From Neptunitalea lumnitzerae (GTDB lineage Bacteria; Bacteroidota; Bacteroidia; Flavobacteriales; Flavobacteriaceae), in the NCBI RefSeq assembly GCF_027924185.1, contig NZ_BRVO01000002.1, forward strand, positions 1,054,001 to 1,118,000: a stretch of 64,000 nt of DNA. Direction: 5' to 3'. Each line of letters begins with the position of its first letter. The first letter of the stretch is position 1. Below are positions 1-8,751 of this stretch, piece by piece. The translations under genes and the position numbers were made by a program. A model generated the notes under the pieces. The model had not been told where the DNA came from. It saw only the letters and a program-made list of their open reading frames with translations, and searched no databases.

Positions 1-51
1 ATAAAAAATTATAGGTTACAACATCATCAAAATCTCTTATAAAAGCTTCCT

Positions 52-59
52 TATATTTG
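52..59 (+). promoter_or_regulatory. -7 promoter element of rlmH
   Basis: An exact TAnnTTTG match (TATATTTG) ends 4 bases before the ATG of rlmH. Transcription normally starts about 5-7 bases after this element, so the mRNA would have almost no leader. No clear -33 TTTG is visible at the expected distance. Confidence 0.6.
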
Positions 60-63
60 CAAT

Positions 64-537
64 ATGAATATTAAGATTATAGCCATAGGCAAAACAGATA
101 GTGCGCAATTAAAAGAACTAATTGACCTTTATGCTAAAAGAATTGGGTTCTACGTTAATTTTGAACTTGATATTATTCCTGATATCAAAAACAGTAAAAA
201 TTTATCGGAGGCTCAACAGAAGGATAAAGAAGGTGACTTAATTTTAAAAAAATTACAACCTACCGATGTTATGGTTCTTTTAGATGAACGTGGAAAAACA
301 TTTAATTCAGTTCAATTTTCAGACTATTTACAAAAGAAAATGAATGCTGGCATTAAACAACTCGTCTTTGTAATTGGTGGCCCTTATGGCTTTTCAGATG
401 CTATCTATCAAAAAGCGCAAGGCAAAGTATCATTATCACAAATGACTTTTTCGCATCAAATGGTTCGTTTATTTATAACCGAGCAAATTTACAGAGCTTT
501 TACTATTTTAAGAAACGAGCCTTATCACCATCAATAA
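64..537 (+). CDS. rlmH: 23S rRNA (pseudouridine1915-N3) methyltransferase RlmH
   Basis: RlmH methylates N3 of pseudouridine 1915 in helix 69 of 23S rRNA, using SAM, on assembled 70S ribosomes in the cytoplasm. The protein has 157 residues, the usual family length. Its SPOUT knot signatures are intact: VIGGPYGF at 103-110 (SAM-binding loop), LSQMTFSHQMVR at 124-135, EQIYRA at 140-145 and the C-terminal PYHH. The ATG at 64 lies directly behind a promoter element, which fixes the start. The gene stands alone and is convergent with the outer-membrane protein gene that follows. Confidence 0.96.
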   Translation: MNIKIIAIGKTDSAQLKELIDLYAKRIGFYVNFELDIIPDIKNSKNLSEAQQKDKEGDLILKKLQPTDVMVLLDERGKTFNSVQFSDYLQKKMNAGIKQLVFVIGGPYGFSDAIYQKAQGKVSLSQMTFSHQMVRLFITEQIYRAFTILRNEPYHHQ

Positions 538-626
538 CTATTGTTCAGGAAGATTACTAATAATACAAATACGCCATTTTCTTTTTAACCACAATAGACA
601 TAATTATATACTTATTATTAAGGTAT

Positions 627-1685
627 TTAAAACGCTTCTCCTATTCTAAAATACACGCCCCAATCATCCTTCCCTAAAGCTCCGTCTACACCTACTGTAA
701 ACGGACTATCTTTAAATGCCTTGTATCTGTACCCTACACCTATACCAGGGTAAATATCCCAATTGAAATCTTCAGTATCAGAACCGTAAATGGTAGCTAG
801 CCCTAAAAAACCGGTTACTCCCATTCTATCGGCAAAATTCAATCTATACTCTCCTTGTAAAGACAACAAGCCGTCCCCTCGATACTTTCCCTCAGTATAC
901 CCCCTGATATCCTTTCCTCCTAAAACCTCTTGTTGCTCAAAACCTATATCTCCCAAACCAAAACTCCCTGCAACTCTTGTTGCCAACACATCGTTTCCTT
1001 TGTGCAATGGCCAATATTTATTATAATCTACAAAAACTCTGTTAGCCTGTTCATCGTTTCCTAACCAGGTTTGATATGTTTGCCATCTAAACTTACCCAA
1101 ATACCCACTTGTTGGATAATATACATTATCCCGAGTATCTGATAGCAAGTTAGGCTCTAAGGCAAAGGTTTTACTACTAGTAGCATCCGTAACTCCATAA
1201 TAATCAGTTTCAAAATCAAAGTATGAAAAACTTAATCCTACATACAGCTTTTTACTCACCTTTCTTTTCACCCCTACATTAAAGAAAGTGCTTTTAGTTG
1301 CAAAATCATAAAAACCAGCTGAATACTCATCAGACATAAAAAACTGAGAGTTATGATCACCCGTTCCAAAATAAGATTGCAATCGCCATTGATCTTCTTT
1401 AAAATACCACCTACTAAAAGCCACTACAAAAAAAGAACCGTTTGTAGTGTAAACTGCTGCTGCCCCAGACAATGATTTTGGCGACAATTTATCTTCTTGA
1501 TTTACCTTATACATTACCATAGGTACCAACCCAAACATAAACTCAAGATTTCTATTGTAACTTACATAAGGCATAAAGGTAAATTCAACTTTTTTATCTT
1601 GCGTTTCTTTAACTTTACCTTCTTCTTGAGAATATAGCATACCACTAAGCATACTTAAAATAGATATAAGAATAATTTTTTTCAT
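627..1685 (-). CDS. BamA/TamA-type outer-membrane beta-barrel protein
   Basis: A 352-residue secreted protein with a clear signal peptide (cut near LYSQ, residue 20) and a run of amphipathic beta-strands ending in a C-terminal Phe, as in outer-membrane barrels. Sequence such as VLGGKDIRGYTEGKYRGDG, about 255-275, resembles the conserved loop 6 (VRGY/F-like) of the BamA/D15 surface-antigen family. Room for POTRA domains is lacking, so it is a barrel-only member and not BamA itself. Substrate or partner is unknown. It is transcribed away from rdgB. Barrel identity is fairly sure; function is not. Confidence 0.75.
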   Translation of the reverse strand: MKKIILISILSMLSGMLYSQEEGKVKETQDKKVEFTFMPYVSYNRNLEFMFGLVPMVMYKVNQEDKLSPKSLSGAAAVYTTNGSFFVVAFSRWYFKEDQWRLQSYFGTGDHNSQFFMSDEYSAGFYDFATKSTFFNVGVKRKVSKKLYVGLSFSYFDFETDYYGVTDATSSKTFALEPNLLSDTRDNVYYPTSGYLGKFRWQTYQTWLGNDEQANRVFVDYNKYWPLHKGNDVLATRVAGSFGLGDIGFEQQEVLGGKDIRGYTEGKYRGDGLLSLQGEYRLNFADRMGVTGFLGLATIYGSDTEDFNWDIYPGIGVGYRYKAFKDSPFTVGVDGALGKDDWGVYFRIGEAF

Positions 1686-1713
1686 AGCAACAAGATGGTT
1701 CTTGGTTAATAGT

Positions 1714-1721
1714 TAACTTTG
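1714..1721 (+). promoter_or_regulatory. putative -7 promoter element of rdgB
   Basis: TAACTTTG matches TAnnTTTG exactly in the divergent spacer, about 60 bases before the rdgB ATG. This would leave a leader of about 55 bases. No convincing -33 box was found. Confidence 0.4.
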
Positions 1722-1782
1722 CACAGTAAACCATGTTCACTAATTTACAACATATTACCATAAAAACCTTTATAAAATAACT

Positions 1783-2361
1783 ATGAAAATTGTCTTTGCT
1801 ACCCGTAACGAAAATAAAGCAAAAGAGATTAAAGCCTTATTGCCCAAACACATAGAAATTTTAAGTTTGAATGATATTGGATGTTCTGAAGAAATTGAAG
1901 AGACAGAAGCCACCATTGAAGGCAATGCTGTTTTAAAGGCTAAATACATAAAGGAAAATTATAATTACGACTGTTTTGCAGATGATACCGGTTTAGAAGT
2001 AAAAAGTCTTAATGGTGCGCCTGGCGTGTTTTCTGCAAGGTATGCAGGCGAAGAAAAAGATGCCAATGCTAATATGGACAAACTTTTAAAGGAATTAGCT
2101 TCACACACCAACAGAGAGGCACAATTTAAAACCGTTATAGCATTAACATTAAACAATGAAACGTACACCTTTGAAGGTATAGCCACTGGAGAAATCACTA
2201 AAGAAAAGCATGGAAACCAAGGTTTTGGATACGATCCAATTTTTTTACCAACAGGATACAAGAATACTTTTGCAGAACTAAGTTTTGAAGAAAAAAACAA
2301 AATAAGCCACAGAGGTTTAGCTATTCAAAAATTAATTAAATTTTTAAACAGCAGAGAATAA
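1783..2361 (+). CDS. rdgB: XTP/dITP diphosphatase (non-canonical purine NTP pyrophosphatase)
   Basis: Hydrolyses ITP, dITP and XTP to monophosphates, keeping deaminated purines out of nucleic acids. It is 192 residues long, normal for the Ham1/RdgB family. Visible motifs are [12 protein letters not shown] at 5-16 (substrate/phosphate binding), FADDTGLEV at 65-73 (metal-binding Asp pair), SARYAGE at 84-90, GFGYDPIF at 147-154 and SHRG at 175-178. The only good start is the ATG at 1783. No operon partner is evident: the helicase gene downstream has its own promoter. Confidence 0.96.
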   Translation: MKIVFATRNENKAKEIKALLPKHIEILSLNDIGCSEEIEETEATIEGNAVLKAKYIKENYNYDCFADDTGLEVKSLNGAPGVFSARYAGEEKDANANMDKLLKELASHTNREAQFKTVIALTLNNETYTFEGIATGEITKEKHGNQGFGYDPIFLPTGYKNTFAELSFEEKNKISHRGLAIQKLIKFLNSRE

Positions 2362-2539
2362 TTATCATTTCTGCACAAGCTCACAGGGTGCTGTTATTAA
2401 ACAATACTTTTAAATAAAGACAAATAATTAAGGTATTTAACCTCTATTATTGAATAAAAAACACCCCATAAATATTTGATTATCAAATTGGTTATTTAAA
2501 ATAATTAACCACAAATTATTCAATACCAATAATTAAATA

Positions 2540-2547
2540 TACCTTTG
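2540..2547 (+). promoter_or_regulatory. -7 promoter element of the DEAD-box helicase gene
   Basis: TACCTTTG, an exact TAnnTTTG match, 21 bases before the ATG at 2569. An in-frame TTG at 2545 falls inside this element, so it cannot serve as the translation start. Confidence 0.65.
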
Positions 2548-2568
2548 CAGCCAATTTTAAATACATAT

Positions 2569-4332
2569 ATGAATAAATTTGAACAATTAGGACTGAACGA
2601 ACAGCTACTAGACGCCATTAGAGAAATGGGCTTCGAATCCCCGTCAGAAGTTCAGGAGAAAGCTATTCCGGTCCTTTTAGAGCAACACACAGATATGGTT
2701 GCTCTTGCACAAACGGGAACTGGGAAAACAGCTGCATTCGGCTTTCCTTTAATTCAAAAAATTGACACCTTTAACAACACAACACAAGGTTTAATCCTTT
2801 CTCCTACTAGAGAGTTGTGTTTACAAATTGCACAAGAGCTTAAAAACTATTCTAAATTTGTAAATAATTTAAGAGTAGTAGCTATATATGGTGGTGCAAG
2901 TATTAGTGAGCAAGCTAGAGAAGTAAGAAGAGGGGCTCATATTATAGTAGCTACCCCAGGTAGAATGCAAGATATGATTAACCGTAATATGGTTGATATA
3001 TCTAATATTGATGTATGCGTACTTGATGAGGCTGATGAAATGTTAAACATGGGATTCTATGAAGATATCTCTTCTATTTTATCACACACGCCTAGAGAAA
3101 AAGCTACATGGTTATTCTCTGCTACCATGCCTAAAGAAGTAGCAGCAATTGCTAAAAAATTCATGAGTTCTCCACTAGAAGTAACTGTGGGAACTAAAAA
3201 CTCATCTTCTAAAAACGTACAACACGAATATTACACTGTTAGTGGTCGTGACCGTTATTTAGCACTGAAAAGATTAGCTGATGCCAACCCTGATATTTTC
3301 TCTGTAATCTTTTGTAGAACCAAAAGAGACACACAAAGTGTTGCAGAAAAATTAATTGAAGATGGTTATAGCGCAGCTGCTTTACACGGAGATTTAAGCC
3401 AGAACCAACGTGATTTGGTTATGAAATCTTTCCGTACCAGACAAATTCAAATGCTTGTAGCTACAGACGTTGCTGCTAGGGGTATTGATGTAGATGATAT
3501 TACACACGTAATTAACTACCAATTACCAGATGAAATTGAAACCTATACACACCGAAGTGGTCGTACAGGTAGAGCTGGTAAATCAGGTGTTTCTATGGTT
3601 ATTATTACGCGTAGCGAAAGCAGAAAAATTGGAGCTATTGAGCGTATTATCAAAACCAAATTTGAAGCTAAGCAGATTCCTAATGCTGAAGAAATTTGTG
3701 AAATTCAATTATACCACTTAGCTAGTAAGATTAAAGAAACTGAAATTAATGACGAAGTAGAAAACTTTTTACCAGCCATTCAAGATGTTTTAGAAGGTAT
3801 AGACCGTGAAAATCTTATTAAGAAAATGGTATCTGTTGAGTTTTCTAGATTTGCTAACTATTACAGAAACGCTAAAGACCTTAATGCACAAGCTACAGGT
3901 GGGCAAAGAGATAGAAATAGCAGACCAGATGAATTACCTACAGATGGAGACGTAAGATACTTTATCAACGTTGGTGAAAAAGATGGTTACGATTGGAAAA
4001 CACTTAAAGATTTTCTTAAAGAAACTCTTAGCCTAGGCAGAGACGACGTATTTAAGGTAGATGTAAAAGAGAGCTTCTCATTTTTTAATACAGAAGCTAC
4101 CCATACTGAAGCTGTACTTAATATGTTTAGCCAGTTTAAAATGGATGGAAGATTTATTAATGTTGAAATTTCTAAAAACACCGGAAGACGTGGAAACGGC
4201 GGCGGTGGAAGAAGAAGAGACGGACGCAGAAATGATTCTAACAGACGAGGTGATTCAAGAAATTCTAACAGAAGAAATGATTCTGGTAAAAACTTTTCTA
4301 AAGGTAAAAGCAAAAGATCTAACAGAAGATAA
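2569..4332 (+). CDS. DEAD-box ATP-dependent RNA helicase with DbpA-type C-terminal domain
   Basis: An ATP-driven RNA duplex unwinder of the DeaD/CsdA type, likely working in ribosome assembly and cold adaptation. With the ATG at 2569 the protein has 587 residues. All core motifs are present: Q motif (residues 4-35), AQTGTGKT 47-54, PTREL 79-83, DEAD 153-156, SAT 184-186, ARGID 303-307 and HRSGRTGRAG 328-337. A DbpA-like RNA-binding domain follows at about 460-535 (RYFINVGEKDGYDWKTL). The last 50 residues are a low-complexity tail rich in Arg, Gly, Asn and Ser, typical of RNA-contacting extensions. I chose the ATG over an upstream in-frame TTG because that TTG lies in the -7 promoter box. Confidence 0.95.
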   Translation: MNKFEQLGLNEQLLDAIREMGFESPSEVQEKAIPVLLEQHTDMVALAQTGTGKTAAFGFPLIQKIDTFNNTTQGLILSPTRELCLQIAQELKNYSKFVNNLRVVAIYGGASISEQAREVRRGAHIIVATPGRMQDMINRNMVDISNIDVCVLDEADEMLNMGFYEDISSILSHTPREKATWLFSATMPKEVAAIAKKFMSSPLEVTVGTKNSSSKNVQHEYYTVSGRDRYLALKRLADANPDIFSVIFCRTKRDTQSVAEKLIEDGYSAAALHGDLSQNQRDLVMKSFRTRQIQMLVATDVAARGIDVDDITHVINYQLPDEIETYTHRSGRTGRAGKSGVSMVIITRSESRKIGAIERIIKTKFEAKQIPNAEEICEIQLYHLASKIKETEINDEVENFLPAIQDVLEGIDRENLIKKMVSVEFSRFANYYRNAKDLNAQATGGQRDRNSRPDELPTDGDVRYFINVGEKDGYDWKTLKDFLKETLSLGRDDVFKVDVKESFSFFNTEATHTEAVLNMFSQFKMDGRFINVEISKNTGRRGNGGGGRRRDGRRNDSNRRGDSRNSNRRNDSGKNFSKGKSKRSNRR

Positions 4333-4398
4333 GATTTATTCTTGTTAAAGAATATTTAAAAATTACTTGAGTTAGCCATTTTTTTTGGCAGCTTTTAG

Positions 4399-4406
4399 TA
4401 CATTTA
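4399..4406 (+). promoter_or_regulatory. near-consensus -7 element
   Basis: TACATTTA, one base off TAnnTTTG, 18 bases before the ATG at 4425. An in-frame TTG at 4407 directly abuts it and is unlikely to be the start. Confidence 0.4.
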
Positions 4407-4424
4407 TTGCCTATAGTTTTACAG

Positions 4425-5198
4425 ATGAAATATTACTTTTTAAGCATATTCTTATTTTTTACGTTAGTAACCTTCGGACAAACTGAAAAGGAGAATGATT
4501 CTCTTGTTATTGGTAAGGTTATCAATGCGCAAGATGGTTCAGCAATTTCCAGTGTCCATGTTTTAAATCTTAGTAGAGTTAAAGGTACACTTACCAATAG
4601 CAAAGGTGAGTTTTCTTTAAAAGCATCTGCTAATGATACTTTATACTTTTCTTATTTAGGTTTTAAATCTATTAAAGTGAAGGTAACTAACGATATGATT
4701 AATATACCTGGTACGGTTATTAAACTTACCGAATTAGCGTATGCTTTAGAAGAAGTAGTTGTACAACCTTATGAATTAACTGGGTATCTAGAAGTAGATT
4801 CTAAAAATGCACCAGTAAACGATAACCAACGTTACAGCATAGCTGGATTAAACTTAGGTTACGAAGCTGGTACTAGTAATAAGGGTGCTGTTAGCAAGGT
4901 TTTAGGAGCCATTTTTAATCCTGCAGACTTTCTCTACAATATGTTTGGTAAAAAACCAAAACAAATGAGAAAGCTAAGACAAATTAAAGATGATGAATCT
5001 ATTAGATCTATGCTAGCTACTAAATTCGATAGAGAAACCCTAGTAGCCCTACTTCAAATAGAAGAAAGTGAATTAGAAGAAATTTTATTACACTGTAATT
5101 ACTCTAAAAGTTTTATAAAAACAGCAAACGATTTGCAAATACTAGATGCTATAAGTGGCTGTTATGAAGAGTATAAAGTTTTACATAGAGCGAATTAA
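4425..5198 (+). CDS. secreted protein with CarboxypepD_reg-like domain
   Basis: A 257-residue exported protein. The N-terminus is a signal peptide (hydrophobic FLSIFLFFTLVTFG, cut near residue 18-20). Residues about 28-95 match the carboxypeptidase-regulatory-like / CarbopepD_reg_2 beta-sandwich (VIGKVINAQDGSAISSVHV, then TNSKGEFSLKA and LYFSYLGFKSIKVKV). This module is common at the N-terminus of Bacteroidota outer-membrane receptors, but no barrel follows; the rest is helical and charged. It probably sits in the periplasm or on the inner face of the outer membrane. A strong terminator follows, so the gene is a single unit. Confidence 0.75.
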   Translation: MKYYFLSIFLFFTLVTFGQTEKENDSLVIGKVINAQDGSAISSVHVLNLSRVKGTLTNSKGEFSLKASANDTLYFSYLGFKSIKVKVTNDMINIPGTVIKLTELAYALEEVVVQPYELTGYLEVDSKNAPVNDNQRYSIAGLNLGYEAGTSNKGAVSKVLGAIFNPADFLYNMFGKKPKQMRKLRQIKDDESIRSMLATKFDRETLVALLQIEESELEEILLHCNYSKSFIKTANDLQILDAISGCYEEYKVLHRAN

Positions 5199-5242
5199 TT
5201 TACATAGATGTAATACAACAACATAATTTTTTAATTACCTTT

Positions 5243-5280
5243 AAATCTAACATCGATCAAAAGATGTTAGATTTTTTTTT
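5243..5280 (+). terminator. Rho-independent terminator
   Basis: A perfect 12-bp stem (AAATCTAACATC paired with GATGTTAGATTT, loop GATCAAAA) runs into ten T residues. It ends the CarboxypepD_reg gene. The longest frame of the next gene begins inside the 3' arm of this hairpin, which argues for the later start at 5303. Confidence 0.9.
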
Positions 5281-5302
5281 GTTCACACTTATACCCTATT
5301 GC

Positions 5303-6931
5303 ATGGAAATTAAAAAATTTGAAAGTATATCCCCCGTTGAAAAAGAGAAAGCACCCTTTGTATGGGCAGGTGCCAATGTATATTTTTTAATAACCGACAG
5401 GTTTTGTAATGGTAAAACGGATAACGATGTTAATTTTGAACGAAACCTTGATACAGGTAGTTTGCGAAACTTTTTAGGGGGCGACCTTAAAGGAATAACT
5501 CGTAAAATAAAAGAAGGTTACTTTAATGATTTAGGGGTTAATGCCATTTGGTTTACTCCTATTGTAGAACAAATACATGGAACCGTAGATGAAGGTTCTG
5601 GTAACACCTACGGATATCATGGGTATTGGGCTAAAGACTGGAGTGCTATTGATCCTAATTTTGGTACAGAAGCAGATTTAGAAGAACTGGTTACTGTTGC
5701 TCATAACCACGGCATTAGACTTTTAATGGATGTGGTTATAAACCATACCGGGCCTATTACAGAAAAAGACCCTGTATGGCCGCAAGATTGGGTACGTACC
5801 GGACCCGTATGTAGTTATAACAACTATGAAAACACCACCGACTGTACCTTGGTTGCTAACCTACCAGATGTTAGAACCGAAAGTAATGAAGATGTTGAGT
5901 TACCCGATTTTTTAAAAGAAAAATGGCAAAACGAAGGTAGACTTGAACAAGAACTTAAAGAGTTAGATGCGTTTTTTGAAAGAACGGGATACCCTAGATC
6001 TCCAAAGCACCATATTGTAAAATGGTTAACCGACTATGTTAGAGAATTTGGTATTGATGGTTTTAGAGTAGATACCGTAAAACATGTAGATGAAGATGTT
6101 TGGGCAATTTTAAGAGCAGAAGCCAACTATGCCTTTGACCAATGGAAAACACAACACCCTGATAAAGTTTTAGATGACAACGATTTTTTTATGGTTGGTG
6201 AAGTATATGGGTATAGAATATCTGATGGTCAGTGGTATGATTTTGGAGATAAAAAAGTAAACTATTTTGATTATGGTTTTAATGCACTTATCAATTTTCA
6301 GTTTAAACTAGACGCTAACGGTGATTATGAAAGTATTTTTAGCAAAAATGATTTTCACTTACACCACGATCTTCAAGGATATACTACTATGAACTACACC
6401 AGCTCTCATGATGATGGTGATCCTTTTGACAGAAACAGAGAACGACCATTTAATGCAGCTACAAAACTATTATTAGCACCTGGAGTATCCCAAATTTATT
6501 ATGGTGATGAAACAGCCCGCTCTTTATGGGTTGATGGTGCTCAAGGAGATGCTAACCTACGTTCATTTATGAATTGGGGAGATGTATCTGGAAATCCTTT
6601 AATTAAAAATTTATTTAGGCATTATAGCCGATTAGGACAATTTAGAGCTAAACACCCAGCTGTAGGTGCAGGTGCACACAAAATGTTAAGTGCTAGCCCC
6701 TACTTTTTTAGTAGAACCTACACTACCGATGATTATACCGATACTGTTTTAATAGGTATTGATGTACCAGAGGGTGAGAAATCCTTTTTTGTAGGTAACA
6801 CATTCCCAGATGATACATTGCTATTGGAGTTTTATAGCCATATACCGGTAGTTGTAAAACATAAAAGAATAAAATTTACCACGCCACATACCGTGGTTTT
6901 ATTAGCAAAAGAAAAGCCGGAAAACATTTAA
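5303..6931 (+). CDS. alpha-amylase family glycoside hydrolase (GH13)
   Basis: Acts on alpha-1,4-glucans (starch, glycogen, maltodextrin). With the start at 5303 it has 542 residues and no signal peptide, pointing to a cytoplasmic enzyme for glycogen or imported dextrins. GH13 signatures are DVVINH at 143-148 (region I), GFRVDTVKH at 253-261 with nucleophile Asp257, VGEVYGY with acid Glu300, and SSHDDGDP with the third acid Asp370. A C-terminal beta-domain follows (about 440-542). An upstream in-frame ATG at 5264 is rejected because it lies in the stem of the preceding terminator. The 3' end overlaps the convergent SRPBCC gene by 4 bases. Exact specificity cannot be read from sequence. Confidence 0.92.
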   Translation: MEIKKFESISPVEKEKAPFVWAGANVYFLITDRFCNGKTDNDVNFERNLDTGSLRNFLGGDLKGITRKIKEGYFNDLGVNAIWFTPIVEQIHGTVDEGSGNTYGYHGYWAKDWSAIDPNFGTEADLEELVTVAHNHGIRLLMDVVINHTGPITEKDPVWPQDWVRTGPVCSYNNYENTTDCTLVANLPDVRTESNEDVELPDFLKEKWQNEGRLEQELKELDAFFERTGYPRSPKHHIVKWLTDYVREFGIDGFRVDTVKHVDEDVWAILRAEANYAFDQWKTQHPDKVLDDNDFFMVGEVYGYRISDGQWYDFGDKKVNYFDYGFNALINFQFKLDANGDYESIFSKNDFHLHHDLQGYTTMNYTSSHDDGDPFDRNRERPFNAATKLLLAPGVSQIYYGDETARSLWVDGAQGDANLRSFMNWGDVSGNPLIKNLFRHYSRLGQFRAKHPAVGAGAHKMLSASPYFFSRTYTTDDYTDTVLIGIDVPEGEKSFFVGNTFPDDTLLLEFYSHIPVVVKHKRIKFTTPHTVVLLAKEKPENI

Positions 6932-6942
6932 TGTTCCGGCTT
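6914..6942. terminator. bidirectional terminator overlapping two convergent stop codons
   Basis: Arms AAGCCGGAA and TTCCGGCTT with an 11-base AT-rich loop. The stop codons of the GH13 gene (+) and the SRPBCC gene (-) both lie in the loop or arms, so one hairpin serves both. Confidence 0.75.
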
Positions 6943-7464
6943 ATTTTCTAATATAGCTTTTAAATTGCTTAACCCCTCTTCAAAATCGCGCCCCACAGCT
7001 TTATCCATATTCATAAATAACATAAAAATGCTAAACGGAAACTTATTCTTCCCAGCAAATCCCCAGATTATCTTTGTACCTTCCGTAACCTCTTCTACCC
7101 TTAGGTAAGCATCTGATTGTGATTTCCAAGGTCTAAAAAACCTTAATTTACTAGCTACCAATTCACCTTCTACAATCATTAAAATCTCCTGTTCCCCTGC
7201 TCCTACCTCCTTATTTCCTTCCCAAGCACTTATAAAACCAACGGTTCCATCTGTTCCTTTATACGTTTTCTTCATAGCAGGATCTTTTTTATTCCAAGGA
7301 GACCACAAATCTTGATTCTTCAAATACTTTAAAAATTCAAATACATCTTCTCTTGCAGTTTTCACGATAATACTCCTATGCACATTATAATTTTTTGGAG
7401 CAATAAAGCCTAAAAAAGCAATGACAGTTATCAATATTAAAAGAATGTAAACAATGGTCATCAT
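6928..7464 (-). CDS. membrane-anchored SRPBCC-family protein (polyketide cyclase-like)
   Basis: 178 residues: an N-terminal membrane helix (about 3-23, VYILLILITVIAFLGFIAP), then a START/SRPBCC fold seen from NVHRSIIVKTAREDVFEFLK through LWSPWNKKDP to a final amphipathic helix (EEGLSNLKAILE). Such proteins hold a hydrophobic ligand in a helix-grip cavity; many are annotated as polyketide cyclase without biochemical proof. There is no obvious operon partner. Function unknown. Confidence 0.8.
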   Translation of the reverse strand: MMTIVYILLILITVIAFLGFIAPKNYNVHRSIIVKTAREDVFEFLKYLKNQDLWSPWNKKDPAMKKTYKGTDGTVGFISAWEGNKEVGAGEQEILMIVEGELVASKLRFFRPWKSQSDAYLRVEEVTEGTKIIWGFAGKNKFPFSIFMLFMNMDKAVGRDFEEGLSNLKAILENKPEH

Positions 7465-7596
7465 CTTAGTAACAGTTTATAAGTTAGCATTTAAATATAA
7501 CAAACATTTTATATGATTATTTAAGAATAGTAAAGATTATTCAACATATTTCGTTATTTTTATAAAAATCAACAAATAACACTTTAATCTAAAAAC

Positions 7597-7604
7597 TAAC
7601 TTTA
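7597..7604 (+). promoter_or_regulatory. near-consensus -7 element
   Basis: TAACTTTA, one base off TAnnTTTG, 9 bases before the ATG at 7614. It probably drives the secreted protein / sigma / anti-sigma set. Confidence 0.4.
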
Positions 7605-7613
7605 TAATAGCTT

Positions 7614-8729
7614 ATGAAAATAAAGACATTGCTTTTTATTTGCTATGTCCTGTTTATTCAATTATCAGGGGCACAAGAAGGTGAAGATGTTTCTCAAACA
7701 GATTCATTAGATGTATTTTTTAAATACGTGCAAAACTTAAATGACGCTATTGAAACAAATGATCAGGATTTTATTATAGATAATTTTGATACTAATACCA
7801 TTGATAAGATTTTAAGTCAATCTCCTGATAGTACCAACAGTTTATACAAAAGAGCTATTACTGTAGGGTTAAAATCATTTACTCACAAACTCTACACTTC
7901 TATTTCTACTGGTAGTTATTATGACTTTATTAATTACTCAGATGGAGATACTGAAGACAGCTATTATGCGCTATTCAGGCTCTTTTCTGAAGATACTGGT
8001 ATTAACTATCATCAATATAAAATAAGCAAACAGGACAGTACTTATGTAATTAATGATGTATTTATATTACTCTCTGGTGAGTATTTAAGTGCTACTTTAG
8101 GCAATACCTTTAGAAATTCTTTTGTAAAAAATAGCGATAACGATAAAAACCTGTATAACAAATTTATTGTGCTTAAAAACATGGGCATGGACTCTAAAGC
8201 TTATGAAGTTGCAAAAAAAATTAAAGACACTACGTATTTAAGTAAAAGCTTTCTGATACTAAAAGCCAAGGCTGCTGCTACTGTAAGTGATGATGATTAC
8301 AAGCAGTGCTTGAAAGATGTTTTAGAGCGATTTCCCTCAGACCCTAATTTGGCACTTCTTTCTCTTGATTATTATTACATGGACAAAGACTTTAATAATT
8401 TATTTAGAGCCATAGATCAATTAGAAAACTATACAGACGATGATTTTCTGCGATACCTAAAAGGAAACTACGCTTATGAAATTGAAGAATTTCATTTAGC
8501 ACAAGAATCTTTTGAATATATAGTAGACAATTATCCTACCTTTTTATCTGCAGAACTGATGCTTATTCAAACTTACGATAAGTTAAAAAACAATAAAGGA
8601 GTAGTAACCTTATTAGATGATTTAATTAGTGATGGCTACTCAAAAGATGATCTTATAGATTATGTAAAAACGGATATTACTGATTTTTATAAATCTAAAG
8701 ATTTCAAAAGCTGGAAAAGAAAACATTAA
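7614..8729 (+). CDS. secreted TPR-like protein of unknown function
   Basis: 371 residues with a signal peptide (KIKTLLFICYVLFIQLSGAQ, cut near residue 20). The second half (about 180-350) is a run of paired helices with TPR-like spacing, for example around YDKLKNNKGVVTLLDDLI and LKGNYAYEIEEFHLAQESFEYI. The first half is rich in Asp/Ser and looks like a separate alpha/beta unit. It is followed 22 bases later by an ECF sigma factor and its anti-sigma factor, so it may be co-regulated with them or act as a periplasmic sensor; that is inference. I do not recognise a named family. Confidence 0.7.
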   Translation: MKIKTLLFICYVLFIQLSGAQEGEDVSQTDSLDVFFKYVQNLNDAIETNDQDFIIDNFDTNTIDKILSQSPDSTNSLYKRAITVGLKSFTHKLYTSISTGSYYDFINYSDGDTEDSYYALFRLFSEDTGINYHQYKISKQDSTYVINDVFILLSGEYLSATLGNTFRNSFVKNSDNDKNLYNKFIVLKNMGMDSKAYEVAKKIKDTTYLSKSFLILKAKAAATVSDDDYKQCLKDVLERFPSDPNLALLSLDYYYMDKDFNNLFRAIDQLENYTDDDFLRYLKGNYAYEIEEFHLAQESFEYIVDNYPTFLSAELMLIQTYDKLKNNKGVVTLLDDLISDGYSKDDLIDYVKTDITDFYKSKDFKSWKRKH

Positions 8730-8751
8730 CCCTATTAATAGTGTGTAAAAT

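Noticed and set aside
614-628. Repeated ATTAAGGTATTTAA near 616 and 2428
   Set aside because: A short AT-rich match that could occur by chance in DNA of this composition; no third copy or structure seen.
790-1026. 78-residue plus-strand frame opposite the outer-membrane protein gene
   Set aside because: Fully antisense to a well supported gene; no start context or domain.
2545-2568. Upstream TTG start for the DEAD-box helicase
   Set aside because: It lies in the -7 promoter box; the ATG at 2569 begins the Q motif directly.
4145-4348. 67-residue frame inside the helicase gene
   Set aside because: Overlaps the Arg/Gly-rich tail in another frame; composition mirrors the tail and no family match.
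5264-5302. Signal-like N-terminal extension of the GH13 enzyme (residues MLDFFLFTLIP)
   Set aside because: Its DNA forms one arm of the terminator of the gene upstream, so the apparent hydrophobic start comes from the T run.
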